A stretch of 64,000 nucleotides of DNA from Elephas maximus indicus (GCF_024166365.1 NC_064835.1:62662607-62726606), one strand, 5' to 3'; shown: positions 43,860 to 55,593, numbered from the stretch's first letter. Made by a program: numbers and translations. Notes: generated from the letters alone by a model not told the origin.

Positions 43860-44215
43860 GCTCAGAGAAAACAATCAATATCAAATCACATAAAGAGACA
43901 GACCATGATGGCTTCAGCAAGCAACCAAAACAAAGAACCAAGAAACGTCCCAGAGAAAGAGAACTTCTTGGAACTACTGGAGGTAGAATTCAAAAGATTA
44001 ATATATAAGCTCTTCAAGAGATCAGCAAGGAGATCAGGCAAAATACAGACCAAGCAAAGGAACACACAGGCAAAGCAACAGAGGAACTTAAGAAGGTTAT
44101 ACAAGAGCATAATGACAGATTTAACAGGCTGCAAGAATCCATACAGAGACAGCAAACAGAAATCCAAAAGACTGACAATAAAATTTCAGAGACAACTCAA
44201 TAAAAAGTCATAGGA
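43860..44215 (+). pseudogene. L1 ORF1 fragment, N-terminal part
   Basis: Coding remnant with coiled-coil-like composition. The readable frames carry stops and shifts. It resumes at 45161 (AELRQWESG..) after an inserted L1 3' end. Product would be an RNA-binding L1 accessory protein; not functional here. Confidence 0.6.
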
Positions 44216-45146
44216 AAAGGAGAATGAAGAACACTAAGGTCACACGACAACTAAGAGCCCAAGAGACAGAAAGGGCCACATGAACCAGAGACCTACATCA
44301 TCCTGAGACCAGAAGAACTAGTTGGTGCCCGGCCACAATCGATGACTGCCCTGACAGGGAGCACAACAGAGAACTCCTGAGGGAGCAGGAGATCAGTGGG
44401 ATGCAGACCCCAAATTCTCATAAAAAGACCATACTTAATGGTCTGACTGTGACTAGAGGAATCCCGGCGTTCATGGTCCCCAAACCTTCTGTTGGCACAG
44501 GACAGGAACCATCCCCGAAGACAATTCATCAGACATGAAAGGGACTGGACAGTGGGTAGGAGAGAGATGCTGATGAAGAGTGAGCTAATTATATCAGGTG
44601 GACACTTGAGACTGTGTTGGCATCTCCTGTCTGGAGGGGGGATGGGAGAATAGAGAGAGTTGGAAGCTGGCAAAATTGTCACGAAAGGAGAGACTGGAAG
44701 GGCTGACTCATTAGGGGGAGAGCAAGTGGGAGTAAGGAGTAAGATGTATATTAACTTATATGTGACAGACTGACTTGATTTGTAAACGTTCACTTGAAGC
44801 TCAATAAAAGTTAATAAAAAAAAAAGAAGTAAAAACTTAACACTTACAAATATGGAGATATATATCAAAAGAAACGATTAAAAAGTTAGAAAGTAATTGC
44901 TTCTAGGATAAGTCTAGAAGGTGGGAGCAGAGGAGCCAGGAACTGAGCTTTCTTTCAGTACTACATAATTTTTAAGTTATGTCCAGATGCTACTCTGATA
45001 TTTTTTAAATTAAAATAGCATTTGATAATTAAATCAGGGATTACTGAACAGCTAACCATTACTCTAGCCATCTATACTATATGGCATCATGGCAAAATGA
45101 GTTGTTTTTTTTTTTTTAATATATGAATAAACTTAAAGATTCAAAA
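44216..45146 (+). mobile_element. L1 3' end with 3' transduction, inside ORF1
   Basis: It consists of a 5'-truncated L1 3' UTR (44216-44814), its A-rich tail (44815-44831), about 310 bp of unrelated DNA, a poly-A signal AATAAA (45126-45131) and a second A tract ending at 45150. The whole is flanked by a perfect 14-bp duplication AAAAAGTCATAGGA (44202-44215 and 45147-45160). This is the layout expected when transcription ran past the L1's own poly-A site. Confidence 0.85.
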
Positions 45147-45426
45147 AAAAAGTCATAGGAGCAGAACTGAGGCAATGGGAGTCAGGATTAGTGAGATTGT
45201 AGATAAAGAACTTGACACCAATTTATTTGAGGAAAAATCAAATAACAGAATTTTAAAAAATGAATAAACCCTAAGAATTATGTGGAACTCCATCAAGAGG
45301 AATAACCTACGAGTGATTGGAGTACCAGGACAGGGGGGATAACAGAAAATACAAAGAGAATTATTGAAGATTTGTTGACAGAAAACTTTCCTGATATTGT
45401 GAAAGATGAGAGGATATCTACCCAAC

Positions 45427-46020
45427 AATTATTACCACTATTTCCGAAAGTTTTTCATCACCCCCCCCCCCCCGCCCCAGTCCCTGGTAACCACTAAAAA
45501 ACTTTTGTCTCTTTGTATTTGCCTAGTCTAGACATCTCACTAGACATTTCATGTAAGTGGGATCATGAGTTTGTGTAATATTTGTTTCTGTGTCTGGCTT
45601 ATTTCACTTACCATAATGTTTTCAAGGAGTATCCTGATGTAGCATGTATCAGAACTTCATTTCTTTTTATGGCTGAATAATATTCCATTGTATGAATGTA
45701 CCATATTTTATCAATTCATCTTCTAATGGACAGTTAGGTTGTTTCACCTTCTAGCTATTGTAGGTAATGCTGCAATGAACGTTGGTGTACAAGTATTTCT
45801 TTGAGTCCCTGCTTTCAATTTTTTTTGGTATATACCTAGGAGTGGAATTGCTGTGTCATATAATAATTCTATGTTTAATTTTTTGAGAACTCACCACAGT
45901 GGCTCCACCACTTTACAGTCCCACCAGCAATGCATGAGGGTTCTAATTTCTCCATATTCCCACCAACACTTGTTATTTTCCATTTTCCTGTTAATAGCCA
46001 TCTTAATAGTGGTGAAGTAG
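45427..46020 (-). repeat. Ancient L1, right part
   Basis: Continues the reversed old L1 (poly-C 45461-45473, GGTAACCACTAAAAAAC, GTATTCCATTGTATGAATG, CACCAGCAATGCATGAGGG). Confidence 0.8.
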
Positions 46021-46556
46021 TACAAAAGTATTTTCTTTTAATTGGCGAGTTCCTCCCAATCACAATTTTGTGATACAGAGAGATTTAGTCTTGTCATCTT
46101 TTATAATTTAAGATTGCATTTTAACATTCCCTTGTTGTTTTCCATCAATTTGCTGTCTTGTGTTCTCTTTGTTTTCTTTCCCACCCCCAACAATTTGAAA
46201 AAATGTATAATTATAAAAAATTAATCTTTATCATTTTATTAGTGTACTTAAGCCTGTGTAGTTCCAAGATTACTCCTCTCAGAAACCAAGAGATCAAGCA
46301 GACAAAACATAAGTAGAGATATTAAAGACCTAAGCAATGCAATTAGTAAATTTGATCTATTAGATGTAATAGAACGCTATACCCAACAGAGAGCTCACAT
46401 TCTTTTTGAGCACAAGAGGAATATTTAAATTAGCCATGTAAAAAGCCATTAAAAAAAAGCTGTAATAAATTTCACAGCATCAGTATCATATAGGCCATGT
46501 CATCTGACCATATGAGTTAAAATAAGAAATTAATAGCAAAAGTCAGACTTAAGAGT
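46021..46556. repeat. Unassigned DNA then ancient L1 ORF2 fragment
   Basis: 46021-46285 is not recognised. 46290-46545 (AGAACGCTATACCCAACAG, TCACATTCTTTTTGAGCAC) resembles a plus-strand old L1 ORF2. Confidence 0.45.
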
Positions 46557-46799
46557 ACATGCCTCTTGCAAATTTTCTTGTCCACTGTGATCTCTCTTAC
46601 CCACCTCTCCCTCCTGGATTGCTAGATGGCTCCAGGGAACATGAAAATCTCAGTATACAGAGCAATTCAAAGTTCTCCAGCCTCTCCTCTCATGCCCAGC
46701 TTCCAGACCAAGTTTCCTCATCCAGAACCCACCCAGGTGACCAAAAGAAGAAACAAAAAGATCATCTATTTTATCAGGATCCATCCTTCTAAGAGGTTT
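46557..46799. other. No gene seen
   Basis: Single-copy DNA between L1 fragments. A 77-codon open frame has no recognised domain. Confidence 0.35.
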
Positions 46800-47330
46800 T
46801 TTTAAAAATGATTTTAATTCAACAATTTTTACATATACAATTCAGTGACATTGGTTATGTTCACTGTGTTGTGCAACTATCCATCACTATCTGTTTCCAA
46901 ATTACTCCACCACCATTACCAGAAATCCAGTGCCCTCTAAGCTTTCCCTCTCCTTCTCACCCCTGGTAACCACTAATACACTTTGGTCTGTATACATTTT
47001 CCTATTTCATGTAAGTGGGATCATGCAATATTTGTCCTTTTGTGACTGGCTGATTTCACTCAATGTAACGTTTTTAAGGTTCATTCATGTTGTAGCGTGT
47101 ATCAGGACTTTGTTTCTTTTTATGGCTGAGTAGTATTCCATTGTATTTATGTATCACATTTTGTTTATCCATTCATCTGTTGATGGACATTTAGGTTGTT
47201 TCCATCTTTTGGCTATTGTGCAAAGTGCTGCAATAAACATTGGTGTACATATTTCTGTTTGAGTTCCTTCTTTCAATTCTTTGGGGTATAATAATTCCTA
47301 GGATTGGAATTACTGGGTCCTGAGTCAGAA
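46800..47330 (-). repeat. Ancient L1 fragment
   Basis: Same old L1 segment as 45427-46020: AATTCAGTGACATTGG, GTAACCACTAATACAC, GTTGATGGACATTTAGG. Confidence 0.8.
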
Positions 47331-48051
47331 TTGACTCAATGACAACTATGGACAACAACAAAGAACCTTTATATAGCCACTTCACACTTCACAGACGACC
47401 AGTGTTTATTGCTTTCCATCCCCAGCTCCACGAAAAATGAATAAAGAAGGAAGCTACATGTATTGTAGCCTCTTTTCTCTCCCTTCGGACATGTTTTATG
47501 ATTTTTGTTCATTTATTAAGTCAACAAATATTTACTGAGCACCTACTAAGTGTCAAGCACTGTAGTGAAAGCTGAGGACACAGAGGTGAACTAGGCAGAT
47601 GTGTGTGGTCTCTGTCCATGTGGAGCTTTATGGTCCACCAGGGAGAGAGACACAAAAACAAATAACCAGCCAAACAAGTGTAATATTGCCTCTGTGGACA
47701 GCCATGAGAGCCTGTGATAAGGACAGTCTACCCAGCCAGGGAGACTAAGGAATGCGAGACTGCTAGAGAAATGCTGGAGTGATATCAACAGGGGCAGTAT
47801 GAGTTACCTCGGCAAAGGAAAGGGAAGAGTGTTCCAAACAGAGAGAACAGCAGATACAAAGGCACGGTGATAGGAGGGAGCAAGATAAATATGAGAGCTT
47901 ACTTCACTAGGTCACTGTGAGGCAAGGAGAGGCTGAAGAGGTGGGTGGGCACCAGACCATGCACAGTTTTGCTGGCCAGGCTTGAGGACAGCTGCCTCTC
48001 TTCTTTTTCGTATATATAAATAGGTTATTATTGTTTAATATAACACAAATT
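47331..48051 (-). repeat. L2-like ancient repeat
   Basis: From 47508 the sequence opens with the complement of the L2 3' tip (TTTATTAAGTCAACAAATATTTACTGAGCACC). Related old repeat sequence follows to ~47980 (GAGTGTTCCAAACAGAGAGAACAGC). A small AfroSINE-like tip (GAGTCAGAATTGACTCAATGACAAC) lies at 47321-47345. Confidence 0.55.
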
Positions 48052-48216
48052 GGAAACCCTGGTGGTGTAGTGGTTAAGTGCTACAGCTGTTAACCCAAAG
48101 GTCGGCAGTTCAAATCCACCAGGTGTTCCTTGGAAACTCTATGGGGGCAGTTCTACTCTGTCCTATAGGGTCGCTATGAGTGGGAATCGACTCGACGGGA
48201 CTGGGTTTTTTGGTTT
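48052..48216 (+). mobile_element. AfroSINE, short form
   Basis: GGAAACCCTGGTGGTGTAGTGG to GACTGGGTTTTTTGGTTT, flanked by perfect 12-bp ATAACACAAATT (48040-48051 and 48217-48228). Confidence 0.98.
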
Positions 48217-48228
48217 ATAACACAAATT

Positions 48229-48996
48229 TAGAAAATCATGTAAAACAAATGTACCACTAAATGAATTATTATAAAGCAAACATCCTTTTAACCGCCACCG
48301 AGGTCAAGAGCCACCACCCCAGAATCCCTTCACAACACCCTTCCTCCCTCAAAGAGTGACCACAGTCCCAACTTCTATGGTTATCATTTTCTTGCTTTTC
48401 TTTACAGTTTTATTACTTGTTGCGGGTTAGGTTCTCTGAAAGTACTCTGTGGTGGTTGGGGGTTGACACCTATGAAGGGAAGGGGAGGGAGCAGATTGGA
48501 GCAGAGGGAGAACTTGAACTGTGATGCAAGCACAGCCTACCTCTGAGAGTAAATATTGCAGGCAGATCATTCCCCATCTGGTCAAATTGGCTGGGCCTTT
48601 ACACCCCTGCCTCACTGAGCGATTGGGGCATGCTCTTGGGGGAAGTGACTCTCTGCACTTGAGACAGACTAAGAAGGATCTGAGAGCTGGAGGATATCTG
48701 TGACCACACCCCACAGTGGGCAGCAAGTTGTTCCTTTAGGAGATCTGAGCTGTGCCTGTCTGTGTTTAACATATCACTGAAGTGTGATGCCTAAACACTC
48801 TATTTTAGTTTTACTTTTTTTTTTTTTTAGAGAAAAGACTAAACAGGAATGCATTAGGGATCCAATTTCTCCACATCTTTGTCAACACTTTTTATTCTAT
48901 CTTTACAAAATCATTCTTATTTGAAGACATGATCAATTGAAGCACAAACCACCTAGGGAAAAAAGACCCAATCCAGGACCCTACACTGCATATATG
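48229..48996. repeat. Old repeat mosaic, partly unassigned
   Basis: 48230-48420 resembles an old L1 3' segment (TGAATTATTATAAAGCAAAC). 48425-48800 is not recognised. 48855-48910 resembles reversed old L1. The provirus begins at 48997. Confidence 0.4.
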
Positions 48997-49430
48997 TATG
49001 AAAGAGCACTCTAAATCTGAGGTGCTTGGAATAACTAAAATGGCTAACACAGGTCTGGATCAAAGTCCATTTTGTTTTACCTCTGCTGCTGCTTGTAAAC
49101 TATGAGCACCACTTTCAGATAAAAAAGTCTTGTTTTGCAAACAAATGCAGTTATGCTTGCTTGACTGATCCCAGCAAATGTGTGTGTAGATTGTTCTCAG
49201 AAAAATTCTTGCCCTCAAGAAGAATGCATTTGAAAATAGATTGACTAATATGATGATAGAGTCATTTGTAGTTGCAGTCACACTAGCCCTCTTTTATAAA
49301 AAGTCTGCATTTCTTTGTGAAAGTTAGAGAACTTCATAATTTTACTCAGTGTTGCCCAATTCGAGTTGTATTCCTCAATAAAACTATCATTTCTCTCCAT
49401 ACAGAGTTAGTGTTGCTTAGACTTTTGACA
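48997..49430 (+). repeat. Provirus 5' LTR
   Basis: 434 bp, starting TATGAAAGAGCACTC (3' copy has TGTGG..) and ending TTTTGACA. A TATAAA box lies at 49295-49300 and a poly-A signal AATAAA at 49377-49382. Confidence 0.95.
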
Positions 49431-49434
49431 TTTC

Positions 49435-49452
49435 TGGTGTCAGAAGTGGGGA
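49435..49452 (+). other. Primer binding site, tRNA-Leu type
   Basis: TGGTGTCAGAAGTGGGGA begins four bases after the LTR. It matches the 3' end complement of tRNA-Leu with about two changes. This primer is well known for ERVL and less usual for class I. Confidence 0.8.
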
Positions 49453-49680
49453 TTCCAAAGGTGCATTATCTTCTGGGACCCCTGAGACACTGAGGACTTG
49501 GGCTTTGGTACCAGGTGAGCTGCTTAGGTTCTCCACCTTTGCAGACTCTTGGGAGTCACCTCAAGGTAAATAATCTCTCAAATCCAAGCTCTGCTCCTTT
49601 TTGTTGGTTGCTCTTCAAGTTGTATTGTTGGATTTCTTTTTGTTCTTGCAAGTAAGTAATTTGTACCATCTCTTTGAAGA

Positions 49681-51025
49681 ATGGGAAATGAAAATCCAAA
49701 GATATATCAGAACTGCCCCCTGGAGGCCCTGATCATTATGTGAACAAACATTTTGGTCCCTTAATATGCTCATTGTTGTCTGCTAGGCATAACTTTACCA
49801 GAGATAGTTTTGAAAATCAGGGGTTACTTTAGGGTTCATTCAAACTTTCTAAGTTGATTTTTCTGTGCAGCGAATTAGAAAACCGAGGCTCCCTAATCAA
49901 ACAATCTCAACAGGATATATATTTTGATTGGTATTTAGAGGTCTCTAAAAGACATTGGGATTTAAAAGACATTGGGATACTAAAATTGCCTCCCTGCGGA
50001 ATACTGTTTCTAAACTAAGAAAACCAAAGAATTGTAGGGCCCAAATCCTGTGCTATCCCTTCTGTTGCACTTCTGGCTGTTGCTCATCTGTATCCTTCTC
50101 TTTCCTCTTATCCATTTGATAACAACCTGCCTGAATGCCCCTTCTTTCCTAAAACACCAACCAATAAACCTTTGCCTGAGATGCCCTTTAAAATTCATCC
50201 TGGTACGGAGGCTCAGGACCTTCCCCACATTACTTTTGCACCTTGAATGTGGTCAAACTGCATAGTTTTGTGAAGGATTTTCCAAAATTACGTGAAGATC
50301 CTTACAAATTTGCAGAAGAATTTAAGATTCTTGTTGAGGCTTACCAACCTGGGCTCCCTGATTTGTATCAATTAATGCATATGATAACCGGGCCCAGGGA
50401 AGACAAATTATGGCTGGCGCAAGCTGAATGGAAGGACCCTAAAGGCAGTCTAGCTTTAAATATAGATAAAACAGCTACCTAACTGTTTGAAGACTCTTGG
50501 GCCATAAGCAAAAGTCTGTTTAAGGCAATCCTTAGAGCCTTTCCCCCACTAATTGATTGGACAAAAATCCACTCTTGCAAGCAGAATAAAGATGAGACAC
50601 TTTATGATTGCCAGACACGGTTACTCCAAAAATTTTCCAAACACTCTGGGCTTACTTTATCAGCCACGGGCACTACTAGAGCTCTTAATGCTGTTTTATA
50701 TCTGGTCTTAAGTGTGAATTTCAACCTTAGTAAAGAAACACTGACTGGACTGGGTGATGGCTCCTATTGTCAAGCTAACTAATCTGGCCTATAAACTTTC
50801 CAGACTTTAGAAGCCAAAAAACTTTCTAAGGCTAATAAGTTAATGGGCCTCCAATTGCAGCAATTAAAGTCTCTCAGTCAAAAGAAAAACACCAAACCTT
50901 CCAATGGCACTAAAGCTAGCATCTGTCATTATTGCAAAACACCCAGCCATTGAAAAAATTAGTGCCACAAATTAAAAAAAAAAAAAAAGAATCAGTGGGA
51001 TGCCCTTCAATCTGATCTGCAGTGA
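49681..51025 (+). pseudogene. Provirus gag remnant
   Basis: Starts ATGGGAAAT (Met-Gly, the myristoylation-type start of gammaretroviral gag) but hits TGA after 20 codons. Capsid-like sequence is readable at about 50243-50480 with a typical EEFKILVEAYQPG / LYQLMHMI pattern. A major-homology-like segment lies near 50577-50630 (QNKDETLYDCQTRL). A CX2CX4HX4C zinc knuckle frame lies at 50924-50965, with two stop codons inside. The likely end is TGA at 51023, followed by AGGGGC, where gammaretroviruses use stop readthrough into pro. Many breaks; no gag product is possible. Confidence 0.85.
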
Positions 51026-54000
51026 AGGGGCTCCAGGGACAACACAGGGACTTTTCCCATGGTGGCACTTAACTCACAAGGGGAAACTATGATGTACATT
51101 AAATTAATTTAATTTAATTATCCTTTAATTGATACTTGAGCCACTGTGTTTGCCATTAACCCCACTTGTTTACAAAAGCCCCTTCCCTGGAGTACAAAAA
51201 CCTCTAAAGTAGTGGGGGGTTACTAACCCAGAACAAACGTTGATTCATTCCTAGGCTGTTCCAATATCTGTTGCTCCCATTGAAGATTTACATCCCTTTT
51301 TACTTAGCCCTAACACCCCTGTTAATTTGTTAGGAAGAGATCTTTTGTCCAAATGGAGCTACCATTTACAATTTAATGAAAAGGGAGAAATACTACTGTA
51401 TTAAATTTGCCTGATATTCCTGAGTCAACAAAGACTGTCTCTGAATTAAATGATATTCAGGAAAAGGAAGCCATTTGCTATATGCAGGCACATGTTATGC
51501 CTCTTCATAGTTCAACACAACCTAGCTCTGTCGCTTCTGACACTCTTTTCTCACTCCCTGAAACCTTGTGAGCCACTACATCCACAGATGTAGGCCGAGT
51601 GTTGTCAGCTGATGCAATTAAGATCCAAGTAGATTTATCTAAACCTCTGCCAAAAATTCCCTAGAATCCTCTCAAGGACTTGATCCTATCATACAATATT
51701 TCCTTTCTAAAGGTTCAATTGTCCCTTGTAGTTGCCCCTGTGATGCTCTTGTTTTTCCAGTTAAAAATTCAAATAATAAAGGTTGGAGGTTTGTTCAAAA
51801 TTTGCAAGCAATCAGCCACATTGCAATTCCTAGATTCCCAGGGGTCTCTAAAACACATTTATTAATTTTTAATGTCCCTCTGAATGCAACTCACTTTACA
51901 GTTGTGGATCTTTGTAGTGCCTTTTCCAGCATCCCTATGCATCCTAAAAGTCAGTGTTCATTTGATTTTACCTGAGAAAATCAACCATTTACCTGGACTG
52001 TAATTCTCCAGGGATTTACTGAGTCTCCTTCTTATTTTTTTCAGATTTCATTTCTGATTTGCAGCTTTTACAATTTATAAACCAGTCTACATTACTACAG
52101 TATGTTGATGATTTGTTAGTCTGCTCAGTCTCCCGGCAAACTTGTCTTGAAAACAGTATAGTTTTATTAAAATGTCTGGTTGCTGGTGGACATAAGCTTT
52201 TTAAGGAAAAATGACAATTGGCCCAGCCTTCTGTTAAATATTTAGGCCATCTAATCTCTGCAGAAGGTATCTCTATTGACCTGAAACAAAAAGAATCTAT
52301 TATTGTTTTTCCTATACCTGAAACAAAGAAACAATTGCAAGGTTTCTTAGGACTTCGTGGTTATTGCTGAACATGGATACACAATTTTCTTTGGTGGCTC
52401 AACCTCTGTACAAATATTTAAGAGCTTCTGAACCAGATTCATTAGAAATAATACCAGAAGATCAAGAGGCAATAACTAAATTAAAAGAGGCCTTAATGAA
52501 TATGCCCACTCTAGGATTTCCAGCTACCATTTAGATTTTTCCTTATTCATACCTGAAGTATTTGGAAACACTTTAGGTGTTTTAACTCAGAAAAATGGAG
52601 TGCTGCAAAGACCCATAGGTTATTATAGCCTGCAGCTTGACTTGATAGCAAGAGGTTATCCTCCCTTCCTTTGTGCTGTAGCTGCCATTGCTAAGCTGAT
52701 AGAAGCCACAACAGATGTAGTACTGGGAAACTCTTTGGATGTGTATGTGCCCCATGCTATGTCTGCCTTACTTAATTCTATCTTAACACAATATATTTCT
52801 GTCAGCAGACTCACCTCCTATGAAGTCCTCCTCCTGGCTACATCTAATATTAGGTGCACTCTGTGGCTTGTTTAAATCCAACCATCCTTCTCCTTGTAGT
52901 GAACGAAGAAGCTGTCCTCCACATAATTGTTTAGACCTAACTGAACAGTTCTGACTCCTCAGAAGGATTTGGAGGAAACACCTTTAGTTATTCCTGATTT
53001 CATTCTGTTTGTAGATGGTTCCTATTTAAAACCTAGTTCCAATAATTCTCATTATCAGACGGGATATGCTGTCACAATTTCCACCGAAGTCCTTGAAAGC
53101 CAAACACTTTCAAAAGGCACTTCAGCTCAACAGGCTGAAATGATTGCTCTTACCAGAGTTAGTGGTGGCACAATAATTAAGAAATATGGCTGCTAAGCAA
53201 AAAGTCAGCAATTCAAATCCACCAGCCACTCCTTGGAAACTCTATGGGGCATTTCTAATCTGTCTTACAGGGTCACTATGAGCCAGAATCAATTTGACAG
53301 CAATGGACCAGAGCTTATAAAATTGCTGCAGGAAAGCCTGTTAATATTTACATGCACAGTAGATATTGTTTTAGGGTCGTATATGATTTTGTGATACTTT
53401 GGAAACAAAGAGTGTTTTTTACCTCATCAGGGAATACTATAAAAAATGGAGTTTTAGTAGCAGACCTTCTAGATGCTCTGTTATTCCCTTCTGAAATTGG
53501 TGTGACAAAAATACAGGTTAATCAACCAAAAGGGTACTCAAAACTGAAGAAATTAGAGGAAATAATCTTGCTGATGCAGCAGCCAAATATGCTGCTTCTC
53601 AAGTAATTATTGGATCTATGTTAAATAAAGGAGAATCCCCCAATTTGTTTATTGATTACTCCAATCTTCATGACATAACTTTAGAAAAAACCTTTCAAAA
53701 CACCAACAATTAGCCCAAGTGGATGGATTAGAGACATGAGAAAAAGTAGGCTGTTACCAAGATTCCGCCACTAAATTGTGGATTTGGCTTAATAAGAAAA
53801 CATTTTTACCCAGTTTTTTCTTTTTTTAAGTTCCTATGATGTGAATCCTACATAAAGGCTCTCACATGGGACAAGATAAAATGATTGTGATCTTAAAAAA
53901 AAAAAATTGATAGGAAAAAGTTTTGGAGGCTGCCAAACATATTGCTGCTCATTGTCCCATTCACCCTCACTACAATCCTGGAAAACACCTTAAATTCCTA

Positions 54001-54756
54001 CCCAGACAATATCCCTTATCCTCTGGACCTATGCTTGATTAGCAGCTAGATTTAATTCAGCTCCCGCCCTCAAGTGGTTATAAATATGTCTTAGTAATGA
54101 TTTGTAGATTTTCATACTGGGTAGAAGACTTGCCTTGTTGTCATGTTACTGCAGCTTTTGTAGCAAAGAAATCTCTTGAAAACATCTGGGTAGCAACAAA
54201 AACTCTGTGCCATAATCAGGGAACTCATTTCACTGCTCAGGTTATCCAAAAACTGTGTCAATTCTTCTTCATTTATCAAAGATTACATTGCCCTTATCAT
54301 CCCCAGCCTTCTGGTCTAGTAGAAAGAACTAACGGAATAATAAAAACCCAAATAGCAAAGCTTTTTGAAACCTTAAATTTATCTTGGACTAAGGTCCTTT
54401 GCTTGGTTCTTTTAAACTTGAGGTCCACACCATTTGGATTTCACAAGCTTACTCCCTATGAAATAATTACTGAGAGACCCGTGGTCCTTCCCTGTGTTGC
54501 CTGCACTGACCCTAACATTGTACAACCTGACCTACTGAAATACTGTCAATTGTTAATGCAATATTCTAAGAAATATATTTCACAGGTTAGAGAAGTGTTT
54601 GATGACCAGAAATCAAACACCCAGAATCCACCTAACACTGTCCTCATGGGAATATGCGTATTGGAAGATACATCAATTAAAGGACCCAGTGGAACCTCAC
54701 TGGAAGGGGCTCTCTACTTAGTTCTCCTCACCAACCCATGGGCAGTGAAGCTGTAA
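51026..54756 (+). pseudogene. Provirus pro-pol remnant
   Basis: The protease active site (usually DTGA) is at 51131-51142, where the glycine codon has become a stop. Reverse transcriptase is readable in pieces from ~51755, with the catalytic YVDD intact at 52101-52112 and QGF..SP near 52012. RNase H keeps its first Asp (53014-53016) and Glu (53137-53139), but the DSRY-type Asp reads His (53355-53357), and a SINE (53162-53306) splits it. Integrase follows from ~53850; the 219-codon frame 54097-54756 covers most of its core. There the second catalytic Asp reads Asn (54214-54216), and the Glu of VERTN is kept (54322-54324). Several stops and shifts elsewhere make it inactive. Confidence 0.9.
53162..53306 (+). 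mobile_element. AfroSINE inside provirus RNase H
   Basis: Head-trimmed short SINE (GTGGTGGCACAATAATTAAG to TGACAGCAATGG), flanked by ACCAGAGTTA (53152-53161) and ACCAGAGCTTA (53307-53317). Confidence 0.95.
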
Positions 54757-54805
54757 GGAGTTAAGCCTATTTGCCACAAATTTAAATGGCTAAGACATCT
54801 TTTTT

Positions 54806-55358
54806 TTATATAATTTTTTTGGTGCTTTAAGTGAAAGTTTACAAATCAAGTCAGTCTCCCACATAAAAACTTATATACACCTTGCTACATACTCCCAATT
54901 ACTCTCCCCCTAATCAGACAGCCTGCTCTCTCCCTCCACTCTCTCTTTTCGTGTCCATTTTGCCAGCTTCTAACCCCCTGCACCCTCTCATCTCCCTTCC
55001 AGGCAGGAGATGCCAACATAGTCTCAAGTGTCCCCCTGATCCAAGAAGCTCACTCCTCACCAGAATCCCTCTCCAACCCACTGTCCAGTCCAATCTATGT
55101 TTGAAGAGTTGGCTTCAGGAATGTTTCCTATCCTGGGCCAACAGAAGGTCTGGGGGCCATGACTACCGGGATCCTTCTAGTCTCAGTCAGACCATTAAGT
55201 CTGGTCTTTATGTGAGAATTTGGGGCCTGCAATAAAAAAAAAATAGTAAAAACAAACAAACAAATAAATAAATAAATAAAATTTTTTTTAATCCCACTAC
55301 TCTCCTGCTCCCTCAGGGGTTCTCTGTTGTGTTCCCTGTCAGGGTAGTCATCGGTTGA
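54806..55358 (-). mobile_element. 5'-truncated L1 3' end inside provirus
   Basis: Same family as 2754 and 31443, reversed, inserted just after the pol end. Duplication AAGACATCTTTTTT at 54792-54805 and 55359-55372. A ~65-bp A-rich/AAAT-AAAC insertion at 55229-55293 splits its sequence. Confidence 0.92.
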
Positions 55359-55372
55359 AAGACATCTTTTTT

Positions 55373-55593
55373 ATCAAGAGGGGCCAGTCCCCAGAGAAGA
55401 ACATCATGCTTGGTAAAGTAAAAGGTCAGCGAAAAAGAGGAAGACCATCAATAAGATGGATTGACACAGTGGCTGGATGATGGGCTCAAACATAGCAACT
55501 TTTGTGAGGATAGTGCAGGACCAGTGTTTCATTCTGTTGTATATAGGGTTGCTATGAGTCGGAGCCAACTTGACAGCACCTAACAACAAGAAC
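55373..55593 (+). mobile_element. RTE-type LINE 3' end
   Basis: A 221-bp piece that encodes, in a plus-strand frame, NIMLGKVKGQRKRGRPS-RWIDTV and later RVAMSRNRL-like residues, the C-terminal pattern of RTE/BovB-type LINE ORF2 (GK-G-R-RGR-R-RWLD; V-KSRTRL). It ends GACAGCACCTAACAACAAG. The target AAGACAYCT occurs again on its right (55594), so a third use of the same site is likely. Its end matches the AfroSINE tail. Confidence 0.8.

Larger units (their letters stand above)
42549..45426 (+). mobile_element. L1 5' UTR plus ORF1 part, no 3' end
   Basis: It opens with GGAGGTGAGGCCAAGATGGC, a typical L1 5' start, has ~1.3 kb of 5' UTR and then ORF1-like sequence (coiled-coil-like Lys/Glu/Gln-rich stretch at 43860-44215, then an RNA-binding-domain start with NSIKRNNLRVIGVPGQG near 45285-45335, with frame shifts). 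It stops inside ORF1 at 45426. It is flanked by 13-bp AATTATCACCACT and AATTATTACCACT. An L1 that keeps its 5' end but lacks ORF2 and poly-A is unusual. ORF1 is also cut by another insertion at 44216-45146. Confidence 0.75.

Noticed and set aside
44293-44868. 191-codon minus-strand frame
   Set aside because: Antisense of an L1 3' UTR; similar antisense frames occur in the other copies of this tail.
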